64,000 nucleotides of DNA from Halomonas sp. (GTDB taxonomy: Bacteria; Pseudomonadota; Gammaproteobacteria; Pseudomonadales; Halomonadaceae): contig NZ_JAKDUR010000002.1 of assembly GCF_030457605.1 (NCBI RefSeq), forward strand, positions 1 through 64,000, given 5' to 3'. Position numbers and translations under genes: made by a program. This document shows positions 45,309-58,672 of the stretch, piece after piece; within the stretch, counting starts at the first letter, position 1, and each line of letters starts with the position of its first letter. The notes beneath the pieces are model-generated. The model was not told the DNA's origin. It worked only from the letters and a program-made list of their open reading frames with translations, and did no database searches.

Positions 45309-45824
45309 CTAGCCCAGCCGTGTGGCAGTCAAGCGCGCAAAGTAGCGGTGGCCGCACTGATGGCAGGGTTCCAGCAGCTGCACCCGGTCCAGAGTGACCT
45401 CGGCATCGCAATGCACACAGGCCATCTTGCCGGGCGCGGCCATTTCCCCTTCGCAGTAGTCGGCGCGAGCGGCTTCGAGGTCTTCGTTGAACTGTTCGCG
45501 CTCGACCACGCTGCGATCGGCGATGGACAGCAGCGACTCGCTCACCCGACGCGATAAATGCTCCAGGTCAATACCCAGCCATTCGGCCACCTGCCGGCCG
45601 GTGCCGCCAAGATAGCCGCGCATATCGCGCAAATCGCGCTCAACCCAGGCGCGCAGCAGCGCGAGCTCGTCTCGGGTGTATTCGGCAAGCTCGCTTTCAA
45701 ACTCGACCGCATCATCCAGATCTTTCTGCAGGTTATCCCAGGTCAGCTCGTTGGCGCCGCTTTTCAAACGCTCCAGCAGACGCTCGTAGCCTTCGCGCAG
45801 ACGGCTTTCGTTATGCTTTTCCAT
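45309..45824 (-). CDS. YbeL-type zinc-ribbon protein (DUF1451)
   Basis: From ATG 45824, behind AAGGAG, the product has 171 residues; the upstream in-frame extension lacks an RBS. Residues ~1-100 are helical and charged (REGYERLLERLKSGANELTW). The C-terminus has a zinc ribbon with two CxxC pairs, CVHCD and CHQCG. E. coli ybeL is likewise next to leuS, which supports the assignment. Function is unknown. It is divergent from leuS. Confidence 0.9.
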   Translation of the reverse strand: MEKHNESRLREGYERLLERLKSGANELTWDNLQKDLDDAVEFESELAEYTRDELALLRAWVERDLRDMRGYLGGTGRQVAEWLGIDLEHLSRRVSESLLSIADRSVVEREQFNEDLEAARADYCEGEMAAPGKMACVHCDAEVTLDRVQLLEPCHQCGHRYFARLTATRLG

Positions 45825-46021
45825 GACACTCTCCTTTTCCGCATGTACGGGTACGATGCTATCTTCGGCTCGTCTTCGCATTCCAGACGCTGGCGCGGAT
45901 AAACCCCGCTTACCGTTCAAGGTTACACCTTCATAGGATACAATCGAGTCAACGCTCTGACATTCGACTTTTATCATTCACTCTCTGCCCGGTTATATCG
46001 GGCGAGCAGCCCAAGGCATGA

Positions 46022-49130
<3,109 letters not shown>

Positions 49131-49134
<4 letters not shown>

Positions 49135-50189
49135 AGGTATTTGCCGACCAGCTGCCCGGCGCGCTCGCCAAGCGGTTGCCCCAGGCAGTCATCGTCGCAG
49201 GCGACGAGCCGCTGCAGCACCGCGACGCCTGCGATGCGGTGCGCGCAGCCGCGCGTCAGGCCGGCGTTGAAGAACGCGAAGTCATCGACGTGGAACCCAA
49301 CTTTGCCTGGGGCAAATTGTTGGAAGTGGCAGGCAATCTTTCGCTGTTCGCCACGCGCAAGCTGGTTGAAGTGCGCCTGGGACGCCAGAAGCTGGGGCAG
49401 GACGGCGCGAAGGTGCTGGCGCAGTACGCCGAGCAGCTGTCCCACGGCGATGATGTTTTGCTTATCAGCATGGGCAAGCTCGATGCCAAACAGCAAAAAA
49501 GCGCCTGGTTCAAGGCGTTGGATAAACACGGCCTGTTTGTGCCGGTGTGGCCGGTGGACGCCTCGCGGCTGGGCTTCTGGCTACGCGATCGCGCCCAGCG
49601 CCACGACCTGCAGCTAAATCTGGACGCCGCCCGCCTGCTGGGTGAGCGCACCGAAGGCAATCTGCTGGCCGCCGACCAGGAACTGCAAAAGCTGGCGCTG
49701 ACGTTGCCGGCCAATGCCCGTGTCGGCGTGGATAACATTGCCCAGGGCGTGGAAGACAGCACGCGCTTTGACGTCTTCAATCTGGCAGACGCCTGCCTGA
49801 AAGGAGAAACCATCCGCGCTTCACGCATTGTCTACGGGCTCAAAAGTGAAGGCGTGGAAGCACCGATCGTGCTCTGGGCGCTCGGGCGGGAAATGCGCAC
49901 GCTGCTTTCCCTCCACCAGCACCTGGAGCAGGGGCAAAGCTTCGAACATGCCTGCAAGGCGCAAAAGCCCATGATTTTTGACCGCCGCCGTCCAGCGTAT
50001 CAAAGCGCCGTCAAGCGTTTGCCCATGCGCCGACTGCACAAACTGCTGCTTATGGCGCAGCGGCTGGACCTGTCCGTCAAGGGCGCGTCCCCGGTGCCTC
50101 TATGGCCCGGCCTGCACGATCTGGCGCTTACCCTTGCTGGCGGGCGCGGGCTGCTGGCCGAATCTGCATGGACGTATCGGCTGCATTAA
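49131..50189 (+). CDS. holA: DNA polymerase III delta subunit
   Basis: HolA opens the beta sliding clamp in the clamp loader. The 352-residue protein has the delta layout: an N-terminal AAA+-like domain without Walker A (LPQAVIVAGDEPLQHRDACD), the clamp-opening region (~70: FAWGKLLEVAGNLSLFATRKL), ARLLGERTEGNLLAADQEL, and a helical collar domain at the end. It is coupled to lptE through ATGA. Length is close to E. coli (343). Confidence 0.94.
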
Positions 50190-50450
50190 AAGCTCCCGCC
50201 GCCAATTACGCGGGGATACAAACATGGCGCTTTAATGCACACAATGGTCTTAAATACGCTGCCGTTTCTTCCTATACTAAAGCCGGCTGATCGCAACCTG
50301 CGTGTACTGCAGTTTTGCGCAGGCACAGGGCGATAACGTCCTGGGCTCCCCATCACCCCAACGCTTTCAATAATGCTTTATAAACCGCGTTGAGGGTAAG
50401 TACCGTTTCAAGAACCCCCGCGGAAACCTGACCAACAAGGGAAAATAACC

Positions 50451-50837
50451 ATGCCTTATCTTCGTCGTTACGTTGCCATGCTGCTGATTGCCGTGCTGAT
50501 GATCAGCAGCCTGCCCGTGGCCGCCGCACAGACGGCCGGTCTTGTTACAACGCAGTCCGCGTTACAGGCCGATACGGCCAGCAGCGACCGCGAACGCATC
50601 AACGATGTTCTGGCCCGTGCCGATGTACAGGACCAGCTGCTGGCTCAGGGCGTAAGCGTTGATCAGGTACAGGAACGTGTAGCCGCGCTCAGCGATGCCG
50701 AAGCCAAGCAGATGGCCGATCGGCTCGACGCAATGCCCGCCGGTGCTGGCGTTGTGGGCGCCCTGTTTGCCGTTTTCGTGATCCTGCTGGTCACCGACAT
50801 TCTGGGTCTGACCAATGTTTTTCCGTTTACCCGCTAA
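50451..50837 (+). CDS. PA2779-family small exported membrane protein
   Basis: The 128-residue protein starts with a signal peptide-like segment (residues 1-26, PVAAAQ), has a polar helical middle (ERINDVLARADVQDQLLAQG; VDQVQERVAALSDAEAKQM), and ends with a membrane segment (~100-122: GVVGALFAVFVILLVTDILG) and a short TNVFPFTR tail. This layout is that of the PA2779 family of pseudomonads and relatives, whose function is not known. Its stop overlaps the next gene by 23 bases, so the two proteins are likely produced and used together. AGGGAAAA precedes the ATG. Confidence 0.88.
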   Translation: MPYLRRYVAMLLIAVLMISSLPVAAAQTAGLVTTQSALQADTASSDRERINDVLARADVQDQLLAQGVSVDQVQERVAALSDAEAKQMADRLDAMPAGAGVVGALFAVFVILLVTDILGLTNVFPFTR

Positions 50838-51849
50838 ACGTCGGTGGCATAAGTCCATTCAGCAAAACGCCCGCCCTGCGGGCGTTTTGCTGTGCTGCGC
50901 ACTCCTTGCCGTACTGCTGAGCGGCTGTGCCACAAGCCCTGCCCTGCAACAGAGCACCTATCAGCTGCCCGAGCACGTCGAGCTTGAAAACGTGCCCTTC
51001 TATCCGCAGGAAAAATATCAGTGCGGCCCGGCAGCGCTGGCAACGGTGCTTAATTATTCACCGGCTACGATACCTGGCTCCTCTAGCGCATGGACAGCCA
51101 CTCAGGCTCAGGGCAGTGAAAGAAACACCACCATCACCGCCACAAACCTGGTACCTCAGGTATTCATCCCCGGCCGGGACGGCAGCGTACAGCCGGAAAT
51201 GCTTGCCACGGCGCGCCGTCATCAACGCATTGCCTATCCCATCCGCCCCACGTTTGATGCACTGCTTGAACACGTCGCCGAAGGTTACCCGGTGGTTGTC
51301 ATGCAAAACCTCTCACTGCCGGCCTGGCCCATGTGGCACTACGCGGTGGTAATCGGCTATGACCTGCCCGACGAAACACTGGTGCTGCGTAGCGGCGAGA
51401 CCCGCCGGCAGGCATCGTCGTTCGCCCGCTTTGATTCGACCTGGGCACGTAGCCAGCGCTGGGGCTTCGTGTTGGCAAAGCCGGGGCGTATTCCGGCAGG
51501 CATTACGCCCAAACGCGCGGTGGATGCCATCAGTGACTACGAGTCAGTGCATGGAATTCGCGCCACGCTTTCCAGCTGGCAGGCGCTTGTCGCCAAACAG
51601 CCGCAAAACGCCATGGCCTACTTCGCGCTGGGGAACGCCTACTACGCACTTGACCGGCCGGAAAAAGCCGAGCAGGCGTTCAAGCTCGCCACAGCGGCCG
51701 ACAGCACGCTGGGCGTTGCCTGGTTGAATCTGGGGCTTTTGTATCAGGCGCAGGGCAATACCCCAAAGGCGCGACAGGCTCTTGAAAAGGCTGCCGAGCT
51801 ACCCGGCCAGTGGCAACAAAAGGCACGTACCGCGCTGGATAAACGCTAA
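50815..51849 (+). CDS. PA2778-family C39-like cysteine peptidase lipoprotein with TPRs
   Basis: The 344-residue product has a lipobox LLSGC with Cys38 as the lipidation site. A C39-like papain-fold domain follows: nucleophile Cys70 in YQCGPAALATVL, catalytic His175 in MWHYAVVIGYD, and a final polar residue in the VLRSGE strand. Residues ~84-111 are a Ser/Thr-rich, low-complexity stretch (TIPGSSSAW, QGSERNTTITATN) where relatives usually go almost straight from TVLN to LVPQVYLPGR; it looks like an insertion. The C-terminus has two TPR-like units (NAMAYFALGNAYYALDRPEKAEQAF and the following). C39 enzymes in bacteriocin exporters cut double-glycine leaders, but this stand-alone lipoprotein form has no known substrate. 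It overlaps the PA2779-type gene. Confidence 0.88.
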   Translation: MFFRLPAKRRWHKSIQQNARPAGVLLCCALLAVLLSGCATSPALQQSTYQLPEHVELENVPFYPQEKYQCGPAALATVLNYSPATIPGSSSAWTATQAQGSERNTTITATNLVPQVFIPGRDGSVQPEMLATARRHQRIAYPIRPTFDALLEHVAEGYPVVVMQNLSLPAWPMWHYAVVIGYDLPDETLVLRSGETRRQASSFARFDSTWARSQRWGFVLAKPGRIPAGITPKRAVDAISDYESVHGIRATLSSWQALVAKQPQNAMAYFALGNAYYALDRPEKAEQAFKLATAADSTLGVAWLNLGLLYQAQGNTPKARQALEKAAELPGQWQQKARTALDKR

Positions 51850-51890
51850 CGCTTTTGCTGCAAGGCCAGACGCTCCGACATGGCCGCATG

Positions 51891-51930
51891 AAAAAGCCCG
51901 CACCGTTTATCGACGGTGCGGGCTTTTCTT
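51891..51930. terminator. Bidirectional terminator between the PA2778-type gene and nqrM
   Basis: AAAAGCCCGCACCG and CGGTGCGGGCTTTT form a 14-base-pair stem with an eight-base loop and A/T runs on both sides. It lies between converging genes and can serve both. Confidence 0.9.
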
Positions 51931-51946
51931 GCATGCAGCTCAAGGG

Positions 51947-52207
51947 TCAGTGACGAGCGATGTTGTACCCCAGATCCGCTCCGCGGCTTGCATCGCTTTG
52001 CCGGCGGGCACTGATACCCTGACGTTTGCGATTTTCTTCTTCGCAAACGTCATCCTTGCCACCGCAAATATCGCAGCCTTCCTTCAGCCCCAGCTGATTC
52101 AGTCCACCACAGGAGCCGGCGATGGGCTTGCGCCCCATCAACACGCCGACCGCCATCGCAGTCATCACCAACAGCATGAAGCCCAATGCCAGTAACCAGA
52201 TTGTCAT
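51947..52207 (-). CDS. nqrM: Na+-NQR maturation factor
   Basis: NqrM is needed to assemble the Na+-translocating NADH:quinone reductase, probably by delivering iron for the cysteine-ligated Fe site between NqrD and NqrE. From ATG 52207 the product has 86 residues: one membrane segment (~3-24), then the conserved cysteine cluster SCGGLNQLG...CDICGG with Cys33, 45, 48 and 55. The last ~25 residues are a polar tail, longer than usual. It lies downstream of nqrF on the same strand. A terminator lies between, and the flavin transferase gene apbE, which often precedes nqrM, is absent here. Confidence 0.9.
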   Translation of the reverse strand: MTIWLLALGFMLLVMTAMAVGVLMGRKPIAGSCGGLNQLGLKEGCDICGGKDDVCEEENRKRQGISARRQSDASRGADLGYNIARH

Positions 52208-52326
52208 TGCCAATACCTCCCGGACGCGGATGTAAATGCGCATAGCACAGGCCGTCCATTTCAATGGACAACGGCTCCATCCGTAAGTGCCATTATCGTA
52301 AAATCGCGTGTGAAAAACAAACGGGC

Positions 52327-52359
52327 AAAAAACGGGGCTGACCGTTCAGGCCAGCCCCG
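52327..52359 (-). terminator. Terminator of the nqr operon
   Basis: On the minus strand CGGGGCTG and CAGCCCCG form an 8-base-pair stem with an 11-base loop, followed by six T residues. It lies 33 bases after the nqrF stop and before nqrM, so nqrM needs read-through or its own promoter. Confidence 0.82.
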
Positions 52360-52391
52360 CAAGCATTTACACGCGTCAATTGACGCCTGCG

Positions 52392-53624
52392 TTAGCCGCC
52401 GAAATCATCCAGCATGATATTTTCCGGCTCAACCCCGAGGTCAAGCAGCAGTTTGACGACCGAGGCGTTCATCATGGGCGGACCGCACATGTAGAACTCA
52501 CAGTCTTCCGGTGCCGGATGGTCCTTCAGATAGTTTTCGTACAGCACGTTATGAATGAAGCCGGTGGGGCCTTCCCAGTTGTCTTCATCCTGCGGATCGG
52601 ACAGTGCCAGGTGCCATTCAAAGTTGTCGTGATCCTCGGCCAGCTTATCGTACTCTTCGTTATAGAAGGTCTCGCGCCAGGAACGCGCGCCGTACCAGAA
52701 ACTGATCTTGCGTTTGGTATCAAGACGCTTGAGCTGATCGAAAATATGGCTACGCATCGGTGCCATGCCCGCACCGCCGCCGATGAAGATCATTTCGGCA
52801 TTGGTGTCCTTGGCAAAGAACTCGCCGAACGGCCCCATCACCGTCACCTTGTCGCCGGGCTTCATGTTGAAGACGTAAGTTGACATCAGGCCGGGCGGAT
52901 GGCCGGTTCCCGGCGGCGGCGTGGCCACACGGATGTTGAACTTGAGGATGCCCTTCTCTTCCGGATAGTTGGCCATGGAGTAGGCGCGAATAACTTCCTC
53001 GTTGTTCTTGTGGGAAACGTCGAAGAGATTAAACTTCTTCCAGTCGCCGAGGTAGTCTTCGTCAATATCAAAGTCCGAGAACTTGATATCGTAAGGCGGT
53101 GCCACCAGCTGCACGTAGCCGCCGGCGCGGAAGGCCACGTCTTCGCCTTCGGGCAGCTTCAGGTTGAGTTCCTTGATGAAGGTGGCAACGTTGGGGTTTT
53201 CAATTACCTCACATTCCCATTTCTTCACCCCGAAGACTTCTTCGGGCACTTCGATCTTCATGTCCTGCTTCACCGGCACCTGGCAGGAAAGGCGCCAGCC
53301 CTGCTTTTTCTCGCGCATGGTGAAGTGGGATTCTTCCGTGGGCAGAATCGAGCCGCCGCCCTCTTCCACGCGGCATTTGCACTGGGCGCAGGAACCGCCG
53401 CCACCGCAGGCAGACGACAGAAAAATGCCGTTTGCCGCCAGGGTGTTCAATAGCTTGCCGCCGGCCTGGGTGCTCAGCTGGTGCTCGGGATCGCCGTTGA
53501 CCTCAATGGTCACGTCCCCGCTGCTCACGAGTCTGCTTCGGGCTGCCAGAATGATCGCCGTCAGGCTGATGACGATGATCGTGAACATGACAACACCGAG
53601 CAAGATGACAGATGTATCAACCAT
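52392..53624 (-). CDS. nqrF: Na+-NQR subunit F, NADH dehydrogenase
   Basis: NqrF takes electrons from NADH through FAD to a [2Fe-2S] centre. The 410-residue protein has one N-terminal membrane helix (~6-27), a plant-ferredoxin domain with cysteines in [12 protein letters not shown] and a fourth in RLSCQVP, and a ferredoxin-reductase module: [11 protein letters not shown] for [12 protein letters not shown] and [14 protein letters not shown] for NADH, and [10 protein letters not shown]. It ends DDFGG, the normal NqrF terminus. It is separated from nqrE by 74 bases, the largest gap in the operon. Confidence 0.98.
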   Translation of the reverse strand: MVDTSVILLGVVMFTIIVISLTAIILAARSRLVSSGDVTIEVNGDPEHQLSTQAGGKLLNTLAANGIFLSSACGGGGSCAQCKCRVEEGGGSILPTEESHFTMREKKQGWRLSCQVPVKQDMKIEVPEEVFGVKKWECEVIENPNVATFIKELNLKLPEGEDVAFRAGGYVQLVAPPYDIKFSDFDIDEDYLGDWKKFNLFDVSHKNNEEVIRAYSMANYPEEKGILKFNIRVATPPPGTGHPPGLMSTYVFNMKPGDKVTVMGPFGEFFAKDTNAEMIFIGGGAGMAPMRSHIFDQLKRLDTKRKISFWYGARSWRETFYNEEYDKLAEDHDNFEWHLALSDPQDEDNWEGPTGFIHNVLYENYLKDHPAPEDCEFYMCGPPMMNASVVKLLLDLGVEPENIMLDDFGG

Positions 53625-53698
53625 GTCGGTTTCCTATTGCTGAAGGTTGTTCTGATACCGGCGGCGAAGCATGCCGCGCCGCCGGCAAAACCGTTATG

Positions 53699-54316
53699 TC
53701 AGAGCTGGATACCCGAGAAGGACATGAAACCAAGCGACATCAACCCGACCGTCAGGAAGGTAATGCCCAGCCCCTGAAGACCGGCCGGCACATCGCTGTA
53801 TTTCAGCTTCTCGCGAATGCCGGCAAGCGCAGCAATCGCCAGCGCCCAACCGACACCTGCACCAAAGCCATACACCACGGACTCACCGAAGTTGTACTGG
53901 CGTTCAACCATGAACAGCACACCGCCCAAAATCGCGCAGTTAACGGTAATCAGCGGCAGGAACACGCCCAGCGCGTTGTAAAGTGCGGGCACGTACTTGT
54001 CCAGGAACATTTCCATGATCTGAACAAGTGCGGCAATCACGCCGATATAGCTCAGCAAACCCAGAAACGAGAGATCGATATTCTCTGCCCCGGAAATGCC
54101 CGTCCATGTCAGCGCGCCTTCCTGCAGCAGGTAGGTATACACCAGGTTATTGACCGGCACCGTAATGGACAGCACCACAATCACGGCAACGCCCAGACCC
54201 AGTGCCGACGACACCTTTTTCGACACGGCGAGAAACGTACACATGCCAAGGAAGAACGCCAGTGCCATGTTCTCGACGAAAATCGATTTCGCCAAAAGGC
54301 TCAGATAATGTTCCAT
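53699..54316 (-). CDS. nqrE: Na+-NQR subunit E
   Basis: NqrE is a six-helix membrane subunit that, with NqrD, holds an iron centre between two half-channels and takes part in Na+ transport. The 205-residue protein has the conserved [20 protein letters not shown] and [18 protein letters not shown], whose cysteines are the iron ligands. It starts one base after the nqrD stop. Confidence 0.97.
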   Translation of the reverse strand: MEHYLSLLAKSIFVENMALAFFLGMCTFLAVSKKVSSALGLGVAVIVVLSITVPVNNLVYTYLLQEGALTWTGISGAENIDLSFLGLLSYIGVIAALVQIMEMFLDKYVPALYNALGVFLPLITVNCAILGGVLFMVERQYNFGESVVYGFGAGVGWALAIAALAGIREKLKYSDVPAGLQGLGITFLTVGLMSLGFMSFSGIQL

Positions 54317-54317
54317 G

Positions 54318-54989
54318 TTACACGGCCTCCTTCGGCTGAGTGTTTTCCTTCATCTGGAATTCGTTTTCTTCAACCTGCTCAGGGTTGAGCGAACGCATCA
54401 CCCAGATCAAAAGGCCGATCACAAAGAACGCCGACGGCGGCAGCAGCAGCAGGCCGTTACCAACGTACCAGCCGCCGTCCTGCACGGTTTGCAATACGGT
54501 AAACCCGAATACGCTGCCCGAGCCCAGCAGTTCGCGAACAAAGCCCACGACCATCAGTACAAAGCCGTAACCCAAGCCGTTACCCACGCCGTCGAGGAAG
54601 GAAAGCCCCGGCGAGTTGGACATCGCAAAGCCTTCGGCACGCCCCATCACGATGCAGTTGGTGATGATCAGGCCGACAAACACCGACAGCTGCTTGGACA
54701 TCTCGTAGGCATAAGCCTTGAGAATCTGATCCACCACGATAACCAGCGACGCGATGATGGTCATCTGCACGATGATCCGGATCGACGACGGAATGTGGTT
54801 ACGAATCAGCGATACAAAGAAATTGGATAGCGAGGTCACGAAGATAACGGCAAAGGCCATTACCATCGATACCCCAAGGCTGGTGGTTACCGCCAGCGCA
54901 GAACAGATCCCCAGAATTTGCAGCGCAATGGGGTTGTTTTGAAAGATCGGCGTCGTAAGAACGCTCTTGGGAGTGACGTCCGCCATCAT
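54318..54989 (-). CDS. nqrD: Na+-NQR subunit D
   Basis: NqrD pairs with NqrE in inverted topology. The 223-residue protein has about six membrane segments and the family motifs [19 protein letters not shown] and [19 protein letters not shown], which contain the iron-ligand cysteines. The start codon shares one base with the nqrC stop. The C-terminal ~20 residues are polar and charged. Confidence 0.97.
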   Translation of the reverse strand: MMADVTPKSVLTTPIFQNNPIALQILGICSALAVTTSLGVSMVMAFAVIFVTSLSNFFVSLIRNHIPSSIRIIVQMTIIASLVIVVDQILKAYAYEMSKQLSVFVGLIITNCIVMGRAEGFAMSNSPGLSFLDGVGNGLGYGFVLMVVGFVRELLGSGSVFGFTVLQTVQDGGWYVGNGLLLLPPSAFFVIGLLIWVMRSLNPEQVEENEFQMKENTQPKEAV

Positions 54990-55798
54990 TAGGCTCCTTC
55001 GGATTCAAGTTCGACGTCGGCCTGCTGGGCCTCGGCCTGGCTTACGCCGTCGCGGAACCTGGCCAGGTATTCGGCAAACCCTTCAGTGCTCAACCAGAAC
55101 TTGAGCATGTTGGTCACGCCGTTACTGGTCAGCGTAGCGCCCGAGAGTGCATCGACTTCGTGCTCGCCGCTGGCACTCTTGGACAGGTGAATTTCCGGCG
55201 TCAGATCGCCTGACTCGGCGTAGATTTCCTTGCCTTCCCAGAGCGACTGCCAGCGCGGATTGTTGACCTCGGCCCCCAGCCCCGGCGTTTCGCTCAGCTC
55301 GTAGTAGGTAATACTGATGATGGTGTTGCCGTCACCCTTGACCGACAGGAAGCCGCTCATCAGCCCCCACAAGCCCTGGCCGCGAATCGGCAGTACAATC
55401 TGCTCGGGGCTGTCGGGATCGCCCACCAGGTAGACCGTGGCGTAGTTTTCCGCGCGGGAGATACCAGCAAGATCCTCAGGGCCGGAAAGCGTACGGCCGG
55501 TGGCCGGATCGCTTGCCGCCTCGAACTGATTGAAGGTCTCCGGATCGAATTGTTCGGCGTATTCACCGGTTTTCAGATCCACCACGCGCGCGGTGATCTC
55601 GTCACCGAACACCTCTTCAACGTCCATGCCCTCTTCGTAGAGCTTGGCCACGTTGAGGATATTGGTCTTGCGGTCCAGCTCCTGGTTGAGCTGCTGCTGA
55701 GGACGCAGCGCTACCGCCGCCGTGGAAACAATCACGGAGCAGACGATACATAGCGCAAACGCCACAATCAGCGTCTTTTTGATCGAGTTATTACCCAT
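54989..55798 (-). CDS. nqrC: Na+-NQR subunit C, covalent FMN carrier
   Basis: NqrC carries an FMN bound covalently to a threonine on its large periplasmic domain. The 269-residue protein has one membrane helix (~residues 9-30) and the attachment motif [12 protein letters not shown], in which the second threonine is the FMN site recognised by ApbE-type flavin transferases. [12 protein letters not shown] and ETPGLGAEV are typical. No apbE gene is in this window. It shares one base with nqrB and one with nqrD. Confidence 0.97.
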   Translation of the reverse strand: MGNNSIKKTLIVAFALCIVCSVIVSTAAVALRPQQQLNQELDRKTNILNVAKLYEEGMDVEEVFGDEITARVVDLKTGEYAEQFDPETFNQFEAASDPATGRTLSGPEDLAGISRAENYATVYLVGDPDSPEQIVLPIRGQGLWGLMSGFLSVKGDGNTIISITYYELSETPGLGAEVNNPRWQSLWEGKEIYAESGDLTPEIHLSKSASGEHEVDALSGATLTSNGVTNMLKFWLSTEGFAEYLARFRDGVSQAEAQQADVELESEGA

Positions 55799-57024
55799 CA
55801 GGCAGTCTCCTCGGCCGGCACGCCCACGCGCTTGGCGCGACGTTTGATGTTGGCCTGGACAAAGAAATGGTCAATCAGCGGCGCAAAGAGGTTGGCAAAC
55901 AGGATCGCCAACATGATGCCTTCGGGGAACGCCGGGTTGACCACGCGGATCAGCACGGTCATGAAGCCGATGAGCGCGCCGAAAATCCAGCGACCCTGAT
56001 TGGTCATCGAGGCCGACACCGGGTCGGTCGCCATGAACACCATACCAAAGGCAAAACCACCCACGACAAAGTGCCAATACCAGGGCATGGCAAACATGGG
56101 GTTGGTATCGGAACCGATCAGGTTGAACAACGTACTCGTTGCAATCATGCCCAGACACACACCCAGCATGATGCGCCAGGAGGCAATCTTCGTCCATAGC
56201 AGAACGATGGCACCCAGCAGAATCGCAAAGGTGGAAACCTCACCCACTGAACCGGGAATAAAGCCCCAGAATGCATCCCACCAGCTAAACGCGGAAGACA
56301 GCTGGTTCATGCCGCTTTGATAGGCCATGGAAAGTGCGGTAGCACCGGTATAGCCGTCAGCGGCCACCCAGATGGAATCACCGGAAATCTGTGCGGGGTA
56401 GGCAAAATACAGAAAGGCACGGCCGGTAAGCGCCGGGTTGAGGAAGTTCTTGCCGGTACCGCCAAACACTTCCTTGCCGATCACCACGCCGAAGGTAATG
56501 CCCAATGCCACCTGCCAGAGCGGAATCGTTGCCGGCAGAATCAGTGCGTAAAGCACCGAGGTGACAAAGAAGCCTTCATTGACCTCATGGCCACGCTTGA
56601 CGGCAAACAGTACTTCCCAGAAACCGCCCACGACAAAGGTCACAAGATAGATCGGCAGGAAGTAGGTAGCACCAAGTACCAGGTTGGCCCACAGGCTGTC
56701 GGCATTATGCCCCGATGCCAGTACCATCATCAGTGCTTCACGCCAGCCGTTCATGGAGGCATAACCGGCTTCAATGGCGGTGTTGGTCTGAAAACCCGCG
56801 TTCCACATGCCGAAGAACATGGCCGGGAAGGTACACAGCCAGACGGTGATCATCATGCGCTTGAGATCAATACCGTCGCGCACGTGCGCGGTGGTCTTGG
56901 TCACGCTTGGCGGCGTGTAGAAAATCGTGTCTACCGCTTCAAACAGCGGGTAGAACTTTTCGTACTTTCCGCCCTTGTGAAAGTGCGGCTCGATATTTTC
57001 GAGCGTTTGTCTAATACCCATCAT
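55798..57024 (-). CDS. nqrB: Na+-NQR subunit B, covalent FMN and Na+ channel
   Basis: NqrB is the main membrane subunit with about ten helices; it carries a second covalent FMN, binds riboflavin and quinone, and forms most of the Na+ path. The 408-residue protein has the FMN-attachment motif [10 protein letters not shown] near residue 235. [24 protein letters not shown] and [14 protein letters not shown] are signatures. The start shares one base with the nqrA stop. Confidence 0.98.
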   Translation of the reverse strand: MMGIRQTLENIEPHFHKGGKYEKFYPLFEAVDTIFYTPPSVTKTTAHVRDGIDLKRMMITVWLCTFPAMFFGMWNAGFQTNTAIEAGYASMNGWREALMMVLASGHNADSLWANLVLGATYFLPIYLVTFVVGGFWEVLFAVKRGHEVNEGFFVTSVLYALILPATIPLWQVALGITFGVVIGKEVFGGTGKNFLNPALTGRAFLYFAYPAQISGDSIWVAADGYTGATALSMAYQSGMNQLSSAFSWWDAFWGFIPGSVGEVSTFAILLGAIVLLWTKIASWRIMLGVCLGMIATSTLFNLIGSDTNPMFAMPWYWHFVVGGFAFGMVFMATDPVSASMTNQGRWIFGALIGFMTVLIRVVNPAFPEGIMLAILFANLFAPLIDHFFVQANIKRRAKRVGVPAEETA

Positions 57025-58373
57025 CAGGCCTCTTTCTCGATCATGGTGAGATTGTCACGCAGGATGGGGCCGTACTCGTACTTGCCGGGACAAGCGTACG
57101 TGCACAGTGCCAGATCCTCTTCATCCAGCTCCAGACATCCAAGCTGCATGGCAACCTCAATGTCACCCACGATCAGCGAACGCAGCAGCTGAGTCGGCAT
57201 GATATCCAGCGGCATTACCTTTTCGTAAGCGCCCACCGGCACCATGGCGCGCTCCGACCCGTTGGTCGACGTCGTTGGCGCGTAGTTGCTCAGCCCTTTA
57301 ATCTTCGACAGGTAAATACCCAGCACCGAGTGGCGATCACCCCCCGGCGACATCCAACCCATGAAGGTGCGCTTGTTGCCCTCTTCAAGCAGACTGAACT
57401 GGTTATGAAAGCGGCCGGCATAGCTCAGGTTACCTTCAGCAGCAAAGCCGGAGAATACCGAGCCGGAAATCACGCGTGTGTCATCGGGTTTGACGACCTC
57501 ACCGGCAAGGAGTTCATCCGTGCTGGCGCCTATGCGAGTACGCACCAGGCGCGGATTTTCGGCCCGCGGGCCGGCCACGGCCATGACCCGCGTGACATCA
57601 AGCTTGCCCTCGGCAAACAGCTTGCCCACGGCAATCACGTCCTGATAACCGATGTGCCAAACGTGCTTGTGCAGGGCGACAGGCGACAGAAAATGAATGT
57701 GCGTTCCCACCAGCCCGGCCGGATGCGGCCCGGCAAAGGCTTCGCTGGTCACGCCATTCACCTCACCGCCCGGGATCGAAGCGTCCTTGCCGGTACACAG
57801 GTACACCTTGCCTTCGGTCAGCCGGGAAAGCACCTTGAGGCCGTCTTCAAACGCCTCGGGCGCTTCATTAATGATCACGGCGGGATCCGGGCTCAGCGGA
57901 TGAGTATCCACGGCGGTCACGAAAATATCGGCGGGTTTGCTGTCGAGTGCCGGCGTACGCGAGAACGGCCGCGTGCGCAGTGCTGTCCAGAGACCGGCAT
58001 CCACCAGCTGGTCCACGACCGTCTGGCGTTCCAGACTCTCGATGGCACTGCGCCCGTGCGCCGTGAAGGACACGGCCTCCTCGTTCTCATCGACCTTGAT
58101 CACAACAGACAGCAAACGACGCTTTTCGCCACGGTTAATAGCGGCAACCTCACCAGCCGCGGGTGCCGTGAAACGAACCCCCGCAATTTTCTTGTCGGTG
58201 AAGAGCAATTGGCCCAGTTTGACCTTATCCCCAACCTGTACTTCCATGGTCGGCTTCATGCCGACATAGTCAGTGCCCAGAATGGCCACGTGGCGCACTG
58301 GCTGCGCATCAGCAATGCGCAGCTCTGGCGCCCCCGCGATGGGGAGATCCAGGCCTTTTTTGACTTCGATCAT
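57024..58373 (-). CDS. nqrA: Na+-NQR subunit A
   Basis: NqrA is the cytoplasmic subunit that binds ubiquinone at the membrane surface. I start at ATG 58373, giving 449 residues and the family N-terminus [16 protein letters not shown]; the open extension upstream is not conserved and has no [20 protein letters not shown]-type text (here [15 protein letters not shown]), [14 protein letters not shown] and the C-terminal ECGLCSYVCPGK region (here [17 protein letters not shown]) match. It is the first gene of nqrABCDEF. Confidence 0.97.
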   Translation of the reverse strand: MIEVKKGLDLPIAGAPELRIADAQPVRHVAILGTDYVGMKPTMEVQVGDKVKLGQLLFTDKKIAGVRFTAPAAGEVAAINRGEKRRLLSVVIKVDENEEAVSFTAHGRSAIESLERQTVVDQLVDAGLWTALRTRPFSRTPALDSKPADIFVTAVDTHPLSPDPAVIINEAPEAFEDGLKVLSRLTEGKVYLCTGKDASIPGGEVNGVTSEAFAGPHPAGLVGTHIHFLSPVALHKHVWHIGYQDVIAVGKLFAEGKLDVTRVMAVAGPRAENPRLVRTRIGASTDELLAGEVVKPDDTRVISGSVFSGFAAEGNLSYAGRFHNQFSLLEEGNKRTFMGWMSPGGDRHSVLGIYLSKIKGLSNYAPTTSTNGSERAMVPVGAYEKVMPLDIMPTQLLRSLIVGDIEVAMQLGCLELDEEDLALCTYACPGKYEYGPILRDNLTMIEKEA

Positions 58374-58600
58374 AGTCTCGCCCAGTTGATGGATCGGATA
58401 TACGAAGATAAGGGGTTCGAAAGGATTCGAATTCTTATTTTCCGCTTTGATTGTTACCAGTCGGGCCCGAGGCGAGCTCGAACCACCCCAAAAATCCACC
58501 ATATTATAAAGATAACCGCGGCCAATGACCACATGCATCCTGCTTCCCACAGGTGGTATATACCCACACCGCATGGCGCAGAATGGAACAGTCTCCCACG

Positions 58601-58626
58601 CAAAACGCCACCCGAAGGTGGCGTTT
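58601..58626 (-). terminator. Terminator of the GAPDH-like gene
   Basis: On the minus strand AAACGCCACC-TTCG-GGTGGCGTTT forms a 10-base-pair stem with a UUCG tetraloop, followed by TTTT. It lies 46 bases past the stop and before nqrA. Confidence 0.88.
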
Positions 58627-58672
58627 AAAGCACGTCAAAACCGCGCAACGGTGCCGCTTTGCCGGCTTTCCC

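Noticed and set aside
57024-58574. Longer NqrA start at 58574
   Set aside because: The added 67 residues are not conserved and lack an [14 protein letters not shown] is the family N-terminus.
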